The position numbers and the translations under genes were made by a program. Below, piece after piece: positions 55,516 through 64,000 of a stretch of 64,000 nucleotides of DNA. The stretch comes from Listeria kieliensis (GTDB lineage Bacteria; Bacillota; Bacilli; Lactobacillales; Listeriaceae). The stretch is taken from positions 682,001 through 746,000 of the forward strand of contig NZ_LARY01000001.1 of the NCBI RefSeq assembly GCF_003369925.1. Reading direction: 5' to 3'. Position 1 is the stretch's first letter, and each line of letters begins with the position of its first letter. The notes beneath the pieces are model-generated. The model ran no database searches. It was given only the letters and a program-made list of their open reading frames with translations, and was not told the origin of the DNA.

Positions 55516-57594
55516 ATGGCAGACTATCTTGTTATTGTAGAATCACCAGCAAAAGCTAAAACAATTGAAAAATATCTCGGAAAAAAATATCAAGTTAAAG
55601 CTTCAATGGGACATGTTCGCGATTTACCGAAGAGCCAGATGGGCGTTGATTTTGAACATGACTTTGAACCTAAATATATTACGATCCGGGGTAAAGGACC
55701 TGTTTTAAAAGAATTGAAACAAGCGGCTAAAAAAGCTAAAAAAGTTTATCTCGCAGCTGACCCCGACAGAGAAGGAGAAGCAATCGCTTGGCATTTAGCG
55801 AATAGCTTAGAACTTGATCAATCAGACGATCTGCGGGTCGTTTTTAATGAAATCACGAAAGATGCCGTTAAGGAATCTTTTAAACATCCACGTAAGATTG
55901 ATATGGATCTTGTTGATGCCCAACAAGCTCGACGTGTGCTTGATAGACTTGTAGGTTACAACATCAGCCCCATTCTTTGGAAAAAAATTAAAAAAGGTTT
56001 GAGTGCAGGACGCGTACAGTCGATTGCACTTCGTTTGATTATTGATCGTGAAAAAGAAATCAATAACTTTAAACCTGAGGAATACTGGACGATTGATGGC
56101 AACTTCAAAAAGGGGCGTAAAGCTTTCCAAGCTAATTTTTATGGCGTAGATGGCAAAAAGAAAAAATTACAAAACGCTGCAGATGTTAAAGAAGTTATGG
56201 CCAAAATCAAAGGTAAAGAATATGAAGTGGTAGAAGTTACGAAAAAAGAACGGCTTCGTAATCCAGCTGCTCCGTTCACAACTTCTTCGCTTCAACAAGA
56301 AGCTGCGCGTAAGCTGAATTTTAGAACGCGTAAAACAATGATGCTTGCACAACAACTTTATGAGGGAATAAAATTGGGAAGACAAGGCACGGTTGGTTTA
56401 ATTACCTATATGCGTACGGACTCTACCCGAATTTCCGACACAGCAACAAATGAAGCTTACAACTATATTGAAGAAAATTATGGAACTGACTTTGCGCGCA
56501 AGAAAAAGCGGCAAGATAAGAATCAAAAAGGTTCACAAGATGCCCATGAAGCGATTCGCCCAACCAGCGTTTTACGTTCACCACAAGAAATGAAAGAATA
56601 TTTAAGTCGCGATCAACTTCGACTTTATCGTTTGATTTGGGAACGTTTTGTGGCAAGCCAGATGACACCCGCTGTTCTTGATACGATGCGTGTGGATATG
56701 GAAAATAACGGGGTTCGCTTTCGAGCAAATGGTTCGAAAATCAAATTTGCTGGTTTTATGAAAGTTTATGTTGAAAGTAACGACGATAATAAAGAGGAAA
56801 AAGAAAATATTTTGCCAGAGTTAAAACAAGGCGATAAAGTGACTTCGGAGTCGCTTGAACAGCGTCAACATTTCACACAGCCGCCTCCACGCTATACAGA
56901 AGCAAGACTTGTGCGGACGCTCGAAGAAATTGGTGTGGGTAGACCTTCTACTTATTCACCAACAATTGATACCATTCAACGTCGTAATTACGTTTCACTA
57001 ACCAATAAACGATTTGCGCCAACTGAACTAGGAGAAATCGTTAACGAAATGATTGCTGAATACTTCCCGGAAATTTTGGATGTCAGTTTTACGGCGGATA
57101 TGGAAAACGATTTGGATGAGATTGAACACGGGAAAATGCAGTGGATCAAAGTAATCGATGAGTTTTATAAGCAATTTGAACCGCATGTGAAACGTGCAGA
57201 TGAAGAAATGGAAAAAATTGAAATTAAAGATGAGCCTGCAGGGATTGATTGTGATGTTTGTGGAGCTCCTATGGTATATAAAATGGGGAAATACGGTAAG
57301 TTCTTAGCTTGCAGTCGCTTTCCTGAATGCCGTAATACAAAGGCTATCGTAAAAGAAATTGGCGTTACCTGTCCGAAATGTCGTGAAGGACAAGTTATCG
57401 AAAGAAAAAGCAAGAAAAACCGTATTTTTTATGGCTGTAATCGGTACCCAGATTGTGATTATGTCTCTTGGGATAAACCGGTTGAACGTCCTTGCCCGAA
57501 ATGCGGCGAGCATGCTCTTGTTGAGAAGAAACTGAAAAAAGGTGTTCAAGTACAGTGTACGAACTGTGATTACAAAGAAGAAGCGCAAAAATAA
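55516..57594 (+). CDS. topA: DNA topoisomerase I
   Basis: The 692-residue type IA topoisomerase relaxes negative supercoils. The TOPRIM domain is [18 protein letters not shown] with DPDREGEA, and the catalytic Tyr lies in [14 protein letters not shown] near residue 299. Three C-terminal zinc-ribbon units with paired cysteines follow (CDVCGAPM...CSRFPEC, CPKCREG...CNRYPDC, CPKCGEH...CTNC). AGGGAGGAAATG-type RBS. trmFO follows 31 nt downstream. Confidence 0.96.
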   Translation: MADYLVIVESPAKAKTIEKYLGKKYQVKASMGHVRDLPKSQMGVDFEHDFEPKYITIRGKGPVLKELKQAAKKAKKVYLAADPDREGEAIAWHLANSLELDQSDDLRVVFNEITKDAVKESFKHPRKIDMDLVDAQQARRVLDRLVGYNISPILWKKIKKGLSAGRVQSIALRLIIDREKEINNFKPEEYWTIDGNFKKGRKAFQANFYGVDGKKKKLQNAADVKEVMAKIKGKEYEVVEVTKKERLRNPAAPFTTSSLQQEAARKLNFRTRKTMMLAQQLYEGIKLGRQGTVGLITYMRTDSTRISDTATNEAYNYIEENYGTDFARKKKRQDKNQKGSQDAHEAIRPTSVLRSPQEMKEYLSRDQLRLYRLIWERFVASQMTPAVLDTMRVDMENNGVRFRANGSKIKFAGFMKVYVESNDDNKEEKENILPELKQGDKVTSESLEQRQHFTQPPPRYTEARLVRTLEEIGVGRPSTYSPTIDTIQRRNYVSLTNKRFAPTELGEIVNEMIAEYFPEILDVSFTADMENDLDEIEHGKMQWIKVIDEFYKQFEPHVKRADEEMEKIEIKDEPAGIDCDVCGAPMVYKMGKYGKFLACSRFPECRNTKAIVKEIGVTCPKCREGQVIERKSKKNRIFYGCNRYPDCDYVSWDKPVERPCPKCGEHALVEKKLKKGVQVQCTNCDYKEEAQK

Positions 57595-57625
57595 GTTGGG
57601 ATTTGTTTTGAAGGAGGAAGGTTAG

Positions 57626-58930
57626 TTGGAGAAAATAGTCAATGTAATTGGAGCAGGACTAGCAGGAAGTGAAGCGGCTTGGCAGTTAGCAAAGCGTGGC
57701 GTAAAAGTGCATTTGTACGAAATGCGCCCTGTCAAGCAAACCCCTGCGCATCATACCGATAAATTTGCCGAGTTAGTTTGTACGAACTCGCTTCGTGCAA
57801 ACGGCTTAACGAATGCTGTTGGCGTGATTAAAGAAGAAATGCGAATGCTCGATTCGATTATTATCAAAGCAGCTGACCGTGCTTCTGTCCCTGCGGGAGG
57901 AGCGCTTGCGGTTGATCGCCATGAATTTTCTGGCTATGTAACGGAACAAGTGAAAAATCATCCGTTTGTTACAGTTTTTAACGAAGAAGTAACAGAAATC
58001 CCAAAAGGTCCAACAATTATTGCTACTGGACCGCTTACAAGTGAAGCTTTGGCTGAAGAAATTCGCAAAGTAACTGGTGAAGATTATCTTTATTTTTATG
58101 ATGCAGCGGCACCAATCATTGAAAAAGATAGCATTGACATGGATAAAGTTTATTTGAAATCGCGTTATGACAAAGGGGAAGCAGCTTACCTCAACTGCCC
58201 AATGACACAAGAGGAGTTTACTGCCTTCTATGAAGCTTTGATTAGTGCGGAAACGGCTGAATTAAAAAGCTTTGAAAAAGAAGTTTTCTTTGAAGGGTGT
58301 ATGCCGATTGAAGTGATGGCAAAACGGGGAATCAAAACAATGCTATTTGGTCCTCTTAAACCAGTTGGATTGGAAGATCCGAAAACAGGAAAGCGCCCTT
58401 ATGCAGTACTCCAACTTCGACAAGATGATGCAGCTGGGACGCTCTACAATATGGTAGGTTTCCAGACACATTTAAAATGGGGCGAACAAAAACGTGTTTT
58501 CCAAATGATTCCTGGGCTAGAAAATGCTGAAATCATACGTTATGGCGTAATGCACCGGAATACGTTTATCAATTCCCCGAAGGCGATGCAAAATACGTAT
58601 CAACTAAAAACGCGAAAAGATTTATTCTTTGCAGGCCAAATGACAGGTGTAGAAGGCTACGTGGAATCAGCTGCTAGCGGTCTTGCCGCTGGAATTAATG
58701 CAGCACGCTTTGTTTCGGGAGAAGAACCAGTTGTATTTCCAAGAGAAAGTGCAATAGGAAGTATGGCTAATTACATCACTTCAACGAATACGAAAACTTT
58801 CCAACCAATGAATGTTAATTTTGGATTGTTTCCAGAGCTACCTGAAAAAATTCGTGCTAAACAAGAGCGGAATGCTAAATTAGCTGAAAGAGCGTTAGAT
58901 GCTATAAAAAGTGTTGCAGAAGAATTATAA
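57626..58930 (+). CDS. trmFO: Methylenetetrahydrofolate-tRNA-(uracil-5-)-methyltransferase
   Basis: The 434-residue folate- and FAD-dependent enzyme makes m5U54 in the T-loop of tRNA. The FAD-binding N-terminus [40 protein letters not shown] and the C-terminal [20 protein letters not shown] are family signatures; the catalytic Cys is probably in [15 protein letters not shown] 57626 is used after AAGGAGGAAGG. It was formerly named gid. Confidence 0.94.
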   Translation: MEKIVNVIGAGLAGSEAAWQLAKRGVKVHLYEMRPVKQTPAHHTDKFAELVCTNSLRANGLTNAVGVIKEEMRMLDSIIIKAADRASVPAGGALAVDRHEFSGYVTEQVKNHPFVTVFNEEVTEIPKGPTIIATGPLTSEALAEEIRKVTGEDYLYFYDAAAPIIEKDSIDMDKVYLKSRYDKGEAAYLNCPMTQEEFTAFYEALISAETAELKSFEKEVFFEGCMPIEVMAKRGIKTMLFGPLKPVGLEDPKTGKRPYAVLQLRQDDAAGTLYNMVGFQTHLKWGEQKRVFQMIPGLENAEIIRYGVMHRNTFINSPKAMQNTYQLKTRKDLFFAGQMTGVEGYVESAASGLAAGINAARFVSGEEPVVFPRESAIGSMANYITSTNTKTFQPMNVNFGLFPELPEKIRAKQERNAKLAERALDAIKSVAEEL

Positions 58931-58946
58931 AACGACTATAATGGTT

Positions 58947-58970
58947 AAGGGCTAGTGCGCTAGCCTTTAT
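58947..58970 (+). terminator. terminator after trmFO
   Basis: The 9-bp arms 58947-58955 and 58960-58968 have a TGCG loop and a short T-run. Confidence 0.65.
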
Positions 58971-59106
58971 TTCCATTTAGTTTCATTTGTTTGAATAGTT
59001 AAACTTTTATACAGTAGCTTTGACAGTTTGGCTATAGCTTTCTAAACACTTGAATTGATGCGGATTCTAAATTAATTGGAAATGTTGCGAAAAATGCGTA
59101 AAATTA

Positions 59107-59135
59107 TTGCAACTCGCTTTCCCTTGTGTTACGAT
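59107..59135 (+). promoter_or_regulatory. promoter of xerC-hslV-hslU-codY
   Basis: TTGCAA (59107-59112), 17 nt, TACGAT (59130-59135), 27 nt before the xerC start. The four genes are closely packed behind it with no terminator until codY. Confidence 0.7.
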
Positions 59136-59161
59136 GGAATTGTTTGAGAGGTGGATTTATC

Positions 59162-60064
59162 ATGGAAGAAGAGCAATTTTTGCCAAAATTTATGGATTAT
59201 CTTCGAGTAGAGAGAAACTATTCGGATAATACGGAAATTGCCTATTTTGAAGATATTCATGATTTTCAAACTTTTTTAAATCAACAAGCAATTGAAAGCT
59301 TCACAGAGGTAGACTATTTGGTGGTTCGTTTGTATCTAACGATGCTAAATGAGCGACAATTTTCGCGTACGTCTGTGGCACGAAAGATTTCAAGTTTGCG
59401 CAGTTTTTATCATTTTTTGATTCGTGAGGGTGTATTTTCTGATAATCCATTTACATATGTCTCACATGCAAAAAAGGATCTTAGGCTTCCAAAGTTTTTC
59501 TACAATGAAGAAATGGAAGCTTTATTTCAGGTCGTGTATCAAAATGATGAGCCGCTTACGCTTCGTGATCGTGTTATTTTAGAACTTCTTTACGGAACTG
59601 GAATACGTGTTTCTGAAGCTGCGCAAATACAGCTTTCTGACATTGATACTGCCTACCAAGCTATTTTGATAAAGGGAAAAGGAAATAAGGAAAGATATGT
59701 TCCATTTGGTTCTTTTTTGGAGGATGCAATTCAAATATATCTGGAAAATGGGCGGAACGTTCTTTCAAACAAATATCATAAACATCATGATGCTTTACTT
59801 ATAAATCATTACGCTGATCCGCTTTCAACTCGCGGAATCCGCTACTGTTTGACGAAAATTATTGAAAAAGCAGCTTTAACTAGAAAAATTCATCCCCATA
59901 TGCTTCGTCATACTTTTGCAACGGATCTTTTGAATAATGGAGCGGATATGCGGACGGTTCAAGAACTTTTAGGTCATGCGAGTTTATCTTCTACACAAAT
60001 CTATACCCATGTGACTAAAGAACATCTTAAAACTACTTACATGAAGCATCATCCTCGGGCATGA
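59162..60064 (+). CDS. xerC: Tyrosine recombinase XerC (CodV)
   Basis: The 300-residue site-specific recombinase resolves chromosome dimers at dif together with XerD. The N-terminal SAM-like domain is [20 protein letters not shown]. Catalytic residues are Arg in [10 protein letters not shown], Lys in [11 protein letters not shown], His-x-x-Arg in [10 protein letters not shown], His in [16 protein letters not shown] and Tyr in IYTHV. ATG 59162 follows GAGAGGTGG. It is a chromosomal housekeeping integrase, not a phage integrase. Confidence 0.94.
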   Translation: MEEEQFLPKFMDYLRVERNYSDNTEIAYFEDIHDFQTFLNQQAIESFTEVDYLVVRLYLTMLNERQFSRTSVARKISSLRSFYHFLIREGVFSDNPFTYVSHAKKDLRLPKFFYNEEMEALFQVVYQNDEPLTLRDRVILELLYGTGIRVSEAAQIQLSDIDTAYQAILIKGKGNKERYVPFGSFLEDAIQIYLENGRNVLSNKYHKHHDALLINHYADPLSTRGIRYCLTKIIEKAALTRKIHPHMLRHTFATDLLNNGADMRTVQELLGHASLSSTQIYTHVTKEHLKTTYMKHHPRA

Positions 60065-60085
60065 AAAATAGGAGGTAGTTGAGTA

Positions 60086-60625
60086 ATGGAATTGCATGCA
60101 ACAACAATTTTTGCGATTAAGCATAATGGAAAAGGAGCAATGGCAGGCGACGGGCAGGTGACGCTCGGTGAATCAGTAGTTATGAAGCATACGGCACGAA
60201 AAGTAAGACGCTTGTTTCATGATCGTGTCATCGCTGGGTTTGCTGGATCAGTTGCTGATGCTTTTACGTTGTTCGAAAAATTTGAAAGCAAATTAAATGA
60301 ATACAATGGAAATCTAGAACGTGCTGCGGTTGAGCTTGCTAAAGAGTGGCGTAGCGACAATGCACTTCGGAAACTAGAGGCAATGTTAATTGTAATGGAT
60401 GAGGAAACGCTGTTACTTGTTTCAGGAACTGGAGAAGTGATTGAACCAGATGATGGAATACTCGCGATTGGCTCTGGCGGAAATTATGCACTTGCAGCTG
60501 GCCGAGCATTAATGCGTCACAATGGTAATGATATGGAAGCAAAAGAAATCGCCAAACATGCGCTTGAGATCGCTTCAGAAATTTGTGTTTTCACAAACGG
60601 CAACATTATCGTAGAAGAATTATAA
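60086..60625 (+). CDS. hslV: ATP-dependent protease subunit HslV (ClpQ)
   Basis: The 179-residue proteasome-beta-like peptidase has [22 protein letters not shown], where the first Thr after processing is the expected nucleophile. [14 protein letters not shown] is conserved. It forms the double-ring chamber capped by HslU. TAGGAGGTAG precedes the ATG. It is preceded by xerC at 21 nt and followed by hslU. Confidence 0.94.
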   Translation: MELHATTIFAIKHNGKGAMAGDGQVTLGESVVMKHTARKVRRLFHDRVIAGFAGSVADAFTLFEKFESKLNEYNGNLERAAVELAKEWRSDNALRKLEAMLIVMDEETLLLVSGTGEVIEPDDGILAIGSGGNYALAAGRALMRHNGNDMEAKEIAKHALEIASEICVFTNGNIIVEEL

Positions 60626-60638
60626 AGAGGTGATAGAG

Positions 60639-62045
60639 GTGGAAAACGGAGCAACTTTAGAGTTAACTCCACGTCAAATTGTTGAAAAGCTCGATCAATA
60701 TATTATTGGTCAAACGGGCGCTAAGAAATCGGTCGCCGTAGCCCTTAGAAATCGCTATCGCCGAATGATGATGGAAGAAGCGATGCGCGATGAAATCATT
60801 CCGAAAAACATTTTAATGATCGGACCAACAGGTGTTGGGAAAACAGAAATTGCGCGCCGAATTGCAAAAATCGTGAAAGCACCTTTTACAAAAGTAGAGG
60901 CTACGAAATTTACCGAAGTCGGTTATGTTGGACGCGATGTTGAATCGATGGTTCGTGATTTAGTAGAAGTTTCTGTTCGTCTTGTGAAAGAAGAAAAAAT
61001 GCAATCAGTTCGTTTTAAAGCTGAAAAAAATGCTGAAAAGAAAATTATTAAATTGCTAGCACCAGCAGAAAAGAAAAAACAGACAACTTCGCAAAATCCA
61101 TTTGAAGCACTTTTTCAAAATGCTTCTCGTTCGGCAGAAGAAGAAAATGAGCCCGTTGATGAAACGCTGAAGCAAAAACGGAATCAACTTGAGTATCGGC
61201 TAGAACGAGGCGAGTTAGACGATGAAATGGTGACAGTTGAAGTGACCGAACAACAAAACCCAATGTTTGACATGATGCGCGGCGGGGGAATGGATCAATT
61301 AGCAGGGATGCAGGAAGCTTTTTCCAGTCTCTTGCCAAAAAATAAAAAGAAACGCCGAGTGACGGTGAAAGAAGCGAAGCAAATCTTGTTTGAAGATGAA
61401 GCTTCAAAATTAATCGATCAAGAAGAAGTAGCAGCATTAGCTGTGAGAAGAGCTGAACAGACAGGAATTATCTTTATAGATGAAATAGATAAGGTAGCAG
61501 CAAAAGAAGGTGGAAACGGCGCCCAAGTTTCGCGAGAAGGCGTGCAAAGGGACATTCTTCCGATTGTTGAAGGCTCCCAAGTGGCAACGAAATACGGACT
61601 TGTTAATACGGAATTTATTTTATTTATCGCCGCTGGAGCGTTCCATATGTCTAAACCATCTGATTTAATTCCTGAACTTCAAGGTCGTTTTCCAATTCGG
61701 ATAGAACTGGATAAATTGTCGCAAGAAGACTTTGTCAAGATCTTAACTGAGCCGGATAATGCACTAATCAAGCAATATAAGGCATTACTTCGCTCAGAAG
61801 GCATTGAACTTATTTTCACTAAAGAAGCTGTTGCGAGACTCGCTGAAATTGCTTTTCAAGTTAACCAAGAAACAGACAATATTGGCGCAAGACGACTCCA
61901 TACGATTCTTGAAAAACTGCTTGAAGATTTGCTTTTTGAAGCACCTGATATCAACTTAGACCAAGTAACGATCACAGAAAAATATGTGAATGAAAAGCTT
62001 GATTCGATTATGCAAAGCAAAGATTTAACTCAATTTATTTTATAA
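60639..62045 (+). CDS. hslU: ATP-dependent protease ATPase subunit HslU (ClpY)
   Basis: The 468-residue AAA+ unfoldase has Walker [14 protein letters not shown], the pore motif [10 protein letters not shown], a charged I-domain of about 130 residues, Walker [13 protein letters not shown] and a C-terminal sensor-2 region ([17 protein letters not shown]). GTG 60639 is preferred because AAAGAGG lies 8 nt upstream; GTG 60630 would overlap that site. The C-terminus ends QFIL, which docks into HslV in this family. Confidence 0.94.
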   Translation: MENGATLELTPRQIVEKLDQYIIGQTGAKKSVAVALRNRYRRMMMEEAMRDEIIPKNILMIGPTGVGKTEIARRIAKIVKAPFTKVEATKFTEVGYVGRDVESMVRDLVEVSVRLVKEEKMQSVRFKAEKNAEKKIIKLLAPAEKKKQTTSQNPFEALFQNASRSAEEENEPVDETLKQKRNQLEYRLERGELDDEMVTVEVTEQQNPMFDMMRGGGMDQLAGMQEAFSSLLPKNKKKRRVTVKEAKQILFEDEASKLIDQEEVAALAVRRAEQTGIIFIDEIDKVAAKEGGNGAQVSREGVQRDILPIVEGSQVATKYGLVNTEFILFIAAGAFHMSKPSDLIPELQGRFPIRIELDKLSQEDFVKILTEPDNALIKQYKALLRSEGIELIFTKEAVARLAEIAFQVNQETDNIGARRLHTILEKLLEDLLFEAPDINLDQVTITEKYVNEKLDSIMQSKDLTQFIL

Positions 62046-62065
62046 AATTTTAGGAGGAGCTAATT

Positions 62066-62845
62066 ATGAGCTTATTAGAAAAAACAAGAAAGATTAATGC
62101 AATGTTACAAAACACGTCAGGAAAGACTGTAAACTTCAAAGAAATGGCTGACACACTGAGTGACGTTATTGAAGCCAATACTTATATTGTTAGTCGTAAA
62201 GGAAAACTTCTTGGTTATTCTGAAATTTTACCAATTGAAAACGAACGGATGAAGCAAATGCTTTCTGAACGTCAATTCCCAGAAGAATACACACAAAGTT
62301 TATTTAATGTTAATGAAACTTCTGCAAACCTAGAAGTTTCTAGCCAATACACAGCTTTCCCAATTGAAAATAGCGATTTATTTACAAAAGGCTTAACGAC
62401 TATCGTTCCTGTTGTTGGTGGTGGAGAACGTCTTGGAACTTTGATTTTGTCCCGTATGGAAAACAACTTCACAGATGATGATCTTTTACTTGCTGAATAC
62501 GGAAGTACAGTAGTGGGCATGGAAATTCTTCACGAAAAAGCAGAAGAAATCGAAGAAGAAGCGCGTAGCCGTGCAGTTGTACAAATGGCGATCAGTTCGC
62601 TTTCATATAGTGAACTGGAAGCAATTGAACATATCTTTGATGAATTAAATGGAAAAGAAGGCTTGCTAGTTGCTTCTAAAATTGCTGACCGTGTCGGAAT
62701 TACTCGTTCTGTCATCGTCAATGCACTTCGTAAATTAGAAAGCGCCGGCGTGATTGATTCACGTTCACTTGGAATGAAGGGGACATTCATTCGTGTCTTA
62801 AATGACAAATTCTTAGTTGAACTTGAAAAACTAAAAAATAGCTAA
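62066..62845 (+). CDS. codY: GTP- and branched-chain-amino-acid-sensing pleiotropic repressor CodY
   Basis: The 259-residue regulator has an N-terminal GAF domain ([13 protein letters not shown]..., binding isoleucine/valine) and a C-terminal winged helix with [20 protein letters not shown] and [20 protein letters not shown]. It represses nitrogen, amino-acid and virulence genes in rich conditions. It shares the operon with xerC-hslV-hslU, the classical codVWXY order. AGGAGGAG precedes the ATG. Confidence 0.96.
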   Translation: MSLLEKTRKINAMLQNTSGKTVNFKEMADTLSDVIEANTYIVSRKGKLLGYSEILPIENERMKQMLSERQFPEEYTQSLFNVNETSANLEVSSQYTAFPIENSDLFTKGLTTIVPVVGGGERLGTLILSRMENNFTDDDLLLAEYGSTVVGMEILHEKAEEIEEEARSRAVVQMAISSLSYSELEAIEHIFDELNGKEGLLVASKIADRVGITRSVIVNALRKLESAGVIDSRSLGMKGTFIRVLNDKFLVELEKLKNS

Positions 62846-62858
62846 ATTTAAAATACGG

Positions 62859-62910
62859 GCCTCTTGTTTTCTAGAATTCCTTCAGGTAATTAGAAAACAA
62901 GAGGCTTTTT
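62859..62910 (+). terminator. terminator after codY
   Basis: The perfect 15-bp arms 62859-62873 and 62891-62905 are followed by five T. Confidence 0.88.
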
Positions 62911-62986
62911 ATTGTACTTAGATTTCTTTTTTGAAGGATAATTTGCTAAAATGGAGAAGGATACTGTTTTTTGGAGGGACGATTTG

Positions 62987-63415
62987 ATGTTATACACGGA
63001 AACCAAAATAGAAGTTCGTTATGCAGAAACGGATCAAATGGGCGTTGTTTACCATGCGAATTACCTCGTATGGATGGAGCTCGCGAGAAATCACTTTATC
63101 GAAGAAAGCTTAGGACTACGCTACTACGACATGGAACAGCGTGGCTTTTTATCGCCAGTAATCGACGTTTCGGTTCATTACGGAAAACCACTGCGTTACG
63201 GGCAAGAAGCAATAGTTAAGACTTGGTTAGTCGCCTATGACGGGTTACGCGTCACATACGGCTATGAAATTCGTTATGCAGATAGTGGCGAAGTTGCCAT
63301 TACCGGAGAAACAAAACATGTTTGTGTTACTAAAGAAGATTTTAAACCGGTTGCGCTAAAGCGAGAATTGAAAGATTGGCATGAAAAATACTTACAAGCA
63401 CTCGAGGAAGGGTGA
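62987..63415 (+). CDS. Acyl-CoA thioesterase, YbgC/4HBT family (YneP-like)
   Basis: The 142-residue hot-dog-fold protein has VRYAETDQMGVVYHANYLVW with the catalytic Asp in TDQMGVVYH, and ELARNHFIEE, the 4-hydroxybenzoyl-CoA thioesterase pattern. ATG 62987 follows GGAGGGAC. It overlaps the start region of the next gene, as yneP and yneQ do in Bacillus. The substrate is unknown. Confidence 0.85.
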   Translation: MLYTETKIEVRYAETDQMGVVYHANYLVWMELARNHFIEESLGLRYYDMEQRGFLSPVIDVSVHYGKPLRYGQEAIVKTWLVAYDGLRVTYGYEIRYADSGEVAITGETKHVCVTKEDFKPVALKRELKDWHEKYLQALEEG

Positions 63416-63420
63416 GCGAG

Positions 63421-63738
63421 ATGGCTTTTGGGGTAAAGCGTGATGAGTTAATGGCGTTTAAAAAAAAGGCCGAACGAGGCGAAATTGCACTTTTAACCCA
63501 TTACTGGATTGATGAACGGTTTCCCAATTCTAAAACGGTCACAAAAGCGGCAAGTGCTGATATTGAAGCCTTAAAAAAATGGGGTCGAAGCTATCACTTA
63601 CCGGAAAACTATATTGATTATGGACATAAGAATTTACCACATTATGATTTATTTGGGGATATTCAACTGGAAATTCTAGAAAAAGAAGGAAAATGGGATC
63701 AAATTGAACGATTTCATTTGAAGGGAGACAAGGAATGA
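63421..63738 (+). CDS. YneQ-like small protein of unknown function
   Basis: The 105-residue soluble protein starts MAFGVKRDELMAFKKKAERG and ends QIERFHLKGDKE, with HYWIDERFPNSKTVTKAA in the middle. Its size and position after a YneP-like thioesterase fit YneQ of Bacillus. ATG 63421 is 8 nt after GGAAGGG; GTG 63412 is an alternative. The stop overlaps the next start (ATGA). Confidence 0.7.
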   Translation: MAFGVKRDELMAFKKKAERGEIALLTHYWIDERFPNSKTVTKAASADIEALKKWGRSYHLPENYIDYGHKNLPHYDLFGDIQLEILEKEGKWDQIERFHLKGDKE

Positions 63739-64000
63739 TTAAATTAGAAAACGAGTTGCTGCTTGTTGAATTAACTGAGCAAGGAGCAGAACTTACGAAG
63801 ATTTACCACAAGAAAACGGGACTTGATTATTTGTGGGATGCCGATCAAGCGTTTTGGGGGAGACATGCTCCGATTTTATTTCCAACAGTAGGTCGCTTAG
63901 TAGATGATACTTACTATGTTGATGGCGAGGCTTTTCATTTAACGCAACATGGTTTTGCGCGAGATAAAGCGTTTACTGTAGTCGAATTAGTTGAAAATCA
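63735..64000 (+). CDS. Aldose 1-epimerase family protein, 5' part (continues past window)
   Basis: The first 88 codons encode MIKLENELLLVELTEQGAEL, then YLWDADQAFWGRHAPILFPTVGRL, and LTQHGFARDKAF with the family histidine. This is the LacX-type galactose mutarotase-like fold. The ATG overlaps the preceding stop by 4 nt. The gene is cut by the window edge. Confidence 0.82.
   Translation, partial: MIKLENELLLVELTEQGAELTKIYHKKTGLDYLWDADQAFWGRHAPILFPTVGRLVDDTYYVDGEAFHLTQHGFARDKAFTVVELVEN

Noticed and set aside
59162-60064. Phage-type integrase
   Set aside because: The tyrosine recombinase is XerC (CodV) in its conserved operon with hslVU and codY, not an integrase of the tRNA-Arg island.

Overview
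The window is a chromosomal segment of a low-GC Gram-positive bacterium, almost certainly a member of the Listeriaceae and most likely a Listeria species. The basis is gene order and content: polX-mutS2-trxA-uvrC-lysC-yslB-racE-rph-rdgB-ysnB-tRNA-Arg at one end, and ysoA-tig-clpX-sipX/Y/Z-rbgA-rnhB-dprA-topA-trmFO-xerC-hslV-hslU-codY at the other. This is the backbone known from Listeria, and three tandem type I signal peptidases are characteristic. The species is not identified. No rRNA genes, CRISPR arrays or insertion sequences were seen; one tRNA gene is present.

Layout. (1) 1-11,480: housekeeping block (DNA repair, thioredoxin, aspartokinase, glutamate racemase, RNase PH, ITPase). The aspartokinase gene carries an in-frame TAA that would cut the catalytic half, while the internal start for the regulatory beta chain is intact. 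(2) 11,523-17,100: tRNA-Arg(TCT) followed by an accessory island. It holds a DUF898-like membrane protein, an Ltp-type (superinfection-exclusion family) surface protein, decayed small ORFs, a bacteriocin-like secreted protein with a small basic membrane protein, and a Bcr/CflA-type MFS exporter. (3) 17,361-24,980: a PRD/EIIB/EIIA regulator and a PTS (IIA, IIB, UlaA-type IIC) linked to a phosphotriesterase-like lactonase, a creatininase-family hydrolase, a KDGP-type aldolase and a SIS protein, probably a catabolic route for an acidic sugar or lactone. (4) 24,990-27,700: MntABC-type manganese uptake operon. (5) 28,000-31,000: LysM wall protein and an SOS-regulated UvrX/YolD pair. (6) 31,030-33,010: YitT membrane protein with a structured leader, an unlisted 35-aa membrane peptide, and TreR. 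(7) 33,043-36,277: trehalose PTS and hydrolase under a TreR operator and cre. (8) 36,366-41,600: beta-glucoside operon controlled by two RAT/terminator switches. (9) 41,604-46,640: a hypothetical gene, a monoacylglycerol-lipase-like hydrolase, proBA, and three small XRE regulators. (10) 46,877-64,000: conserved proteostasis, secretion and chromosome block ending in codY, then a YneP/YneQ-like pair and a truncated aldose-epimerase gene.

How it works together. The middle of the window is a cluster of sugar import systems, each with its own regulator (PRD activator, TreR, LicT-type antiterminator) and with cre-like sites pointing to CcpA control. The flanks are core machinery. The parts least explained by known families are the tRNA-adjacent island (secreted protein plus basic membrane protein), the lactonase/creatininase/aldolase PTS locus, and the structured RNA between yitT and the 35-aa gene.
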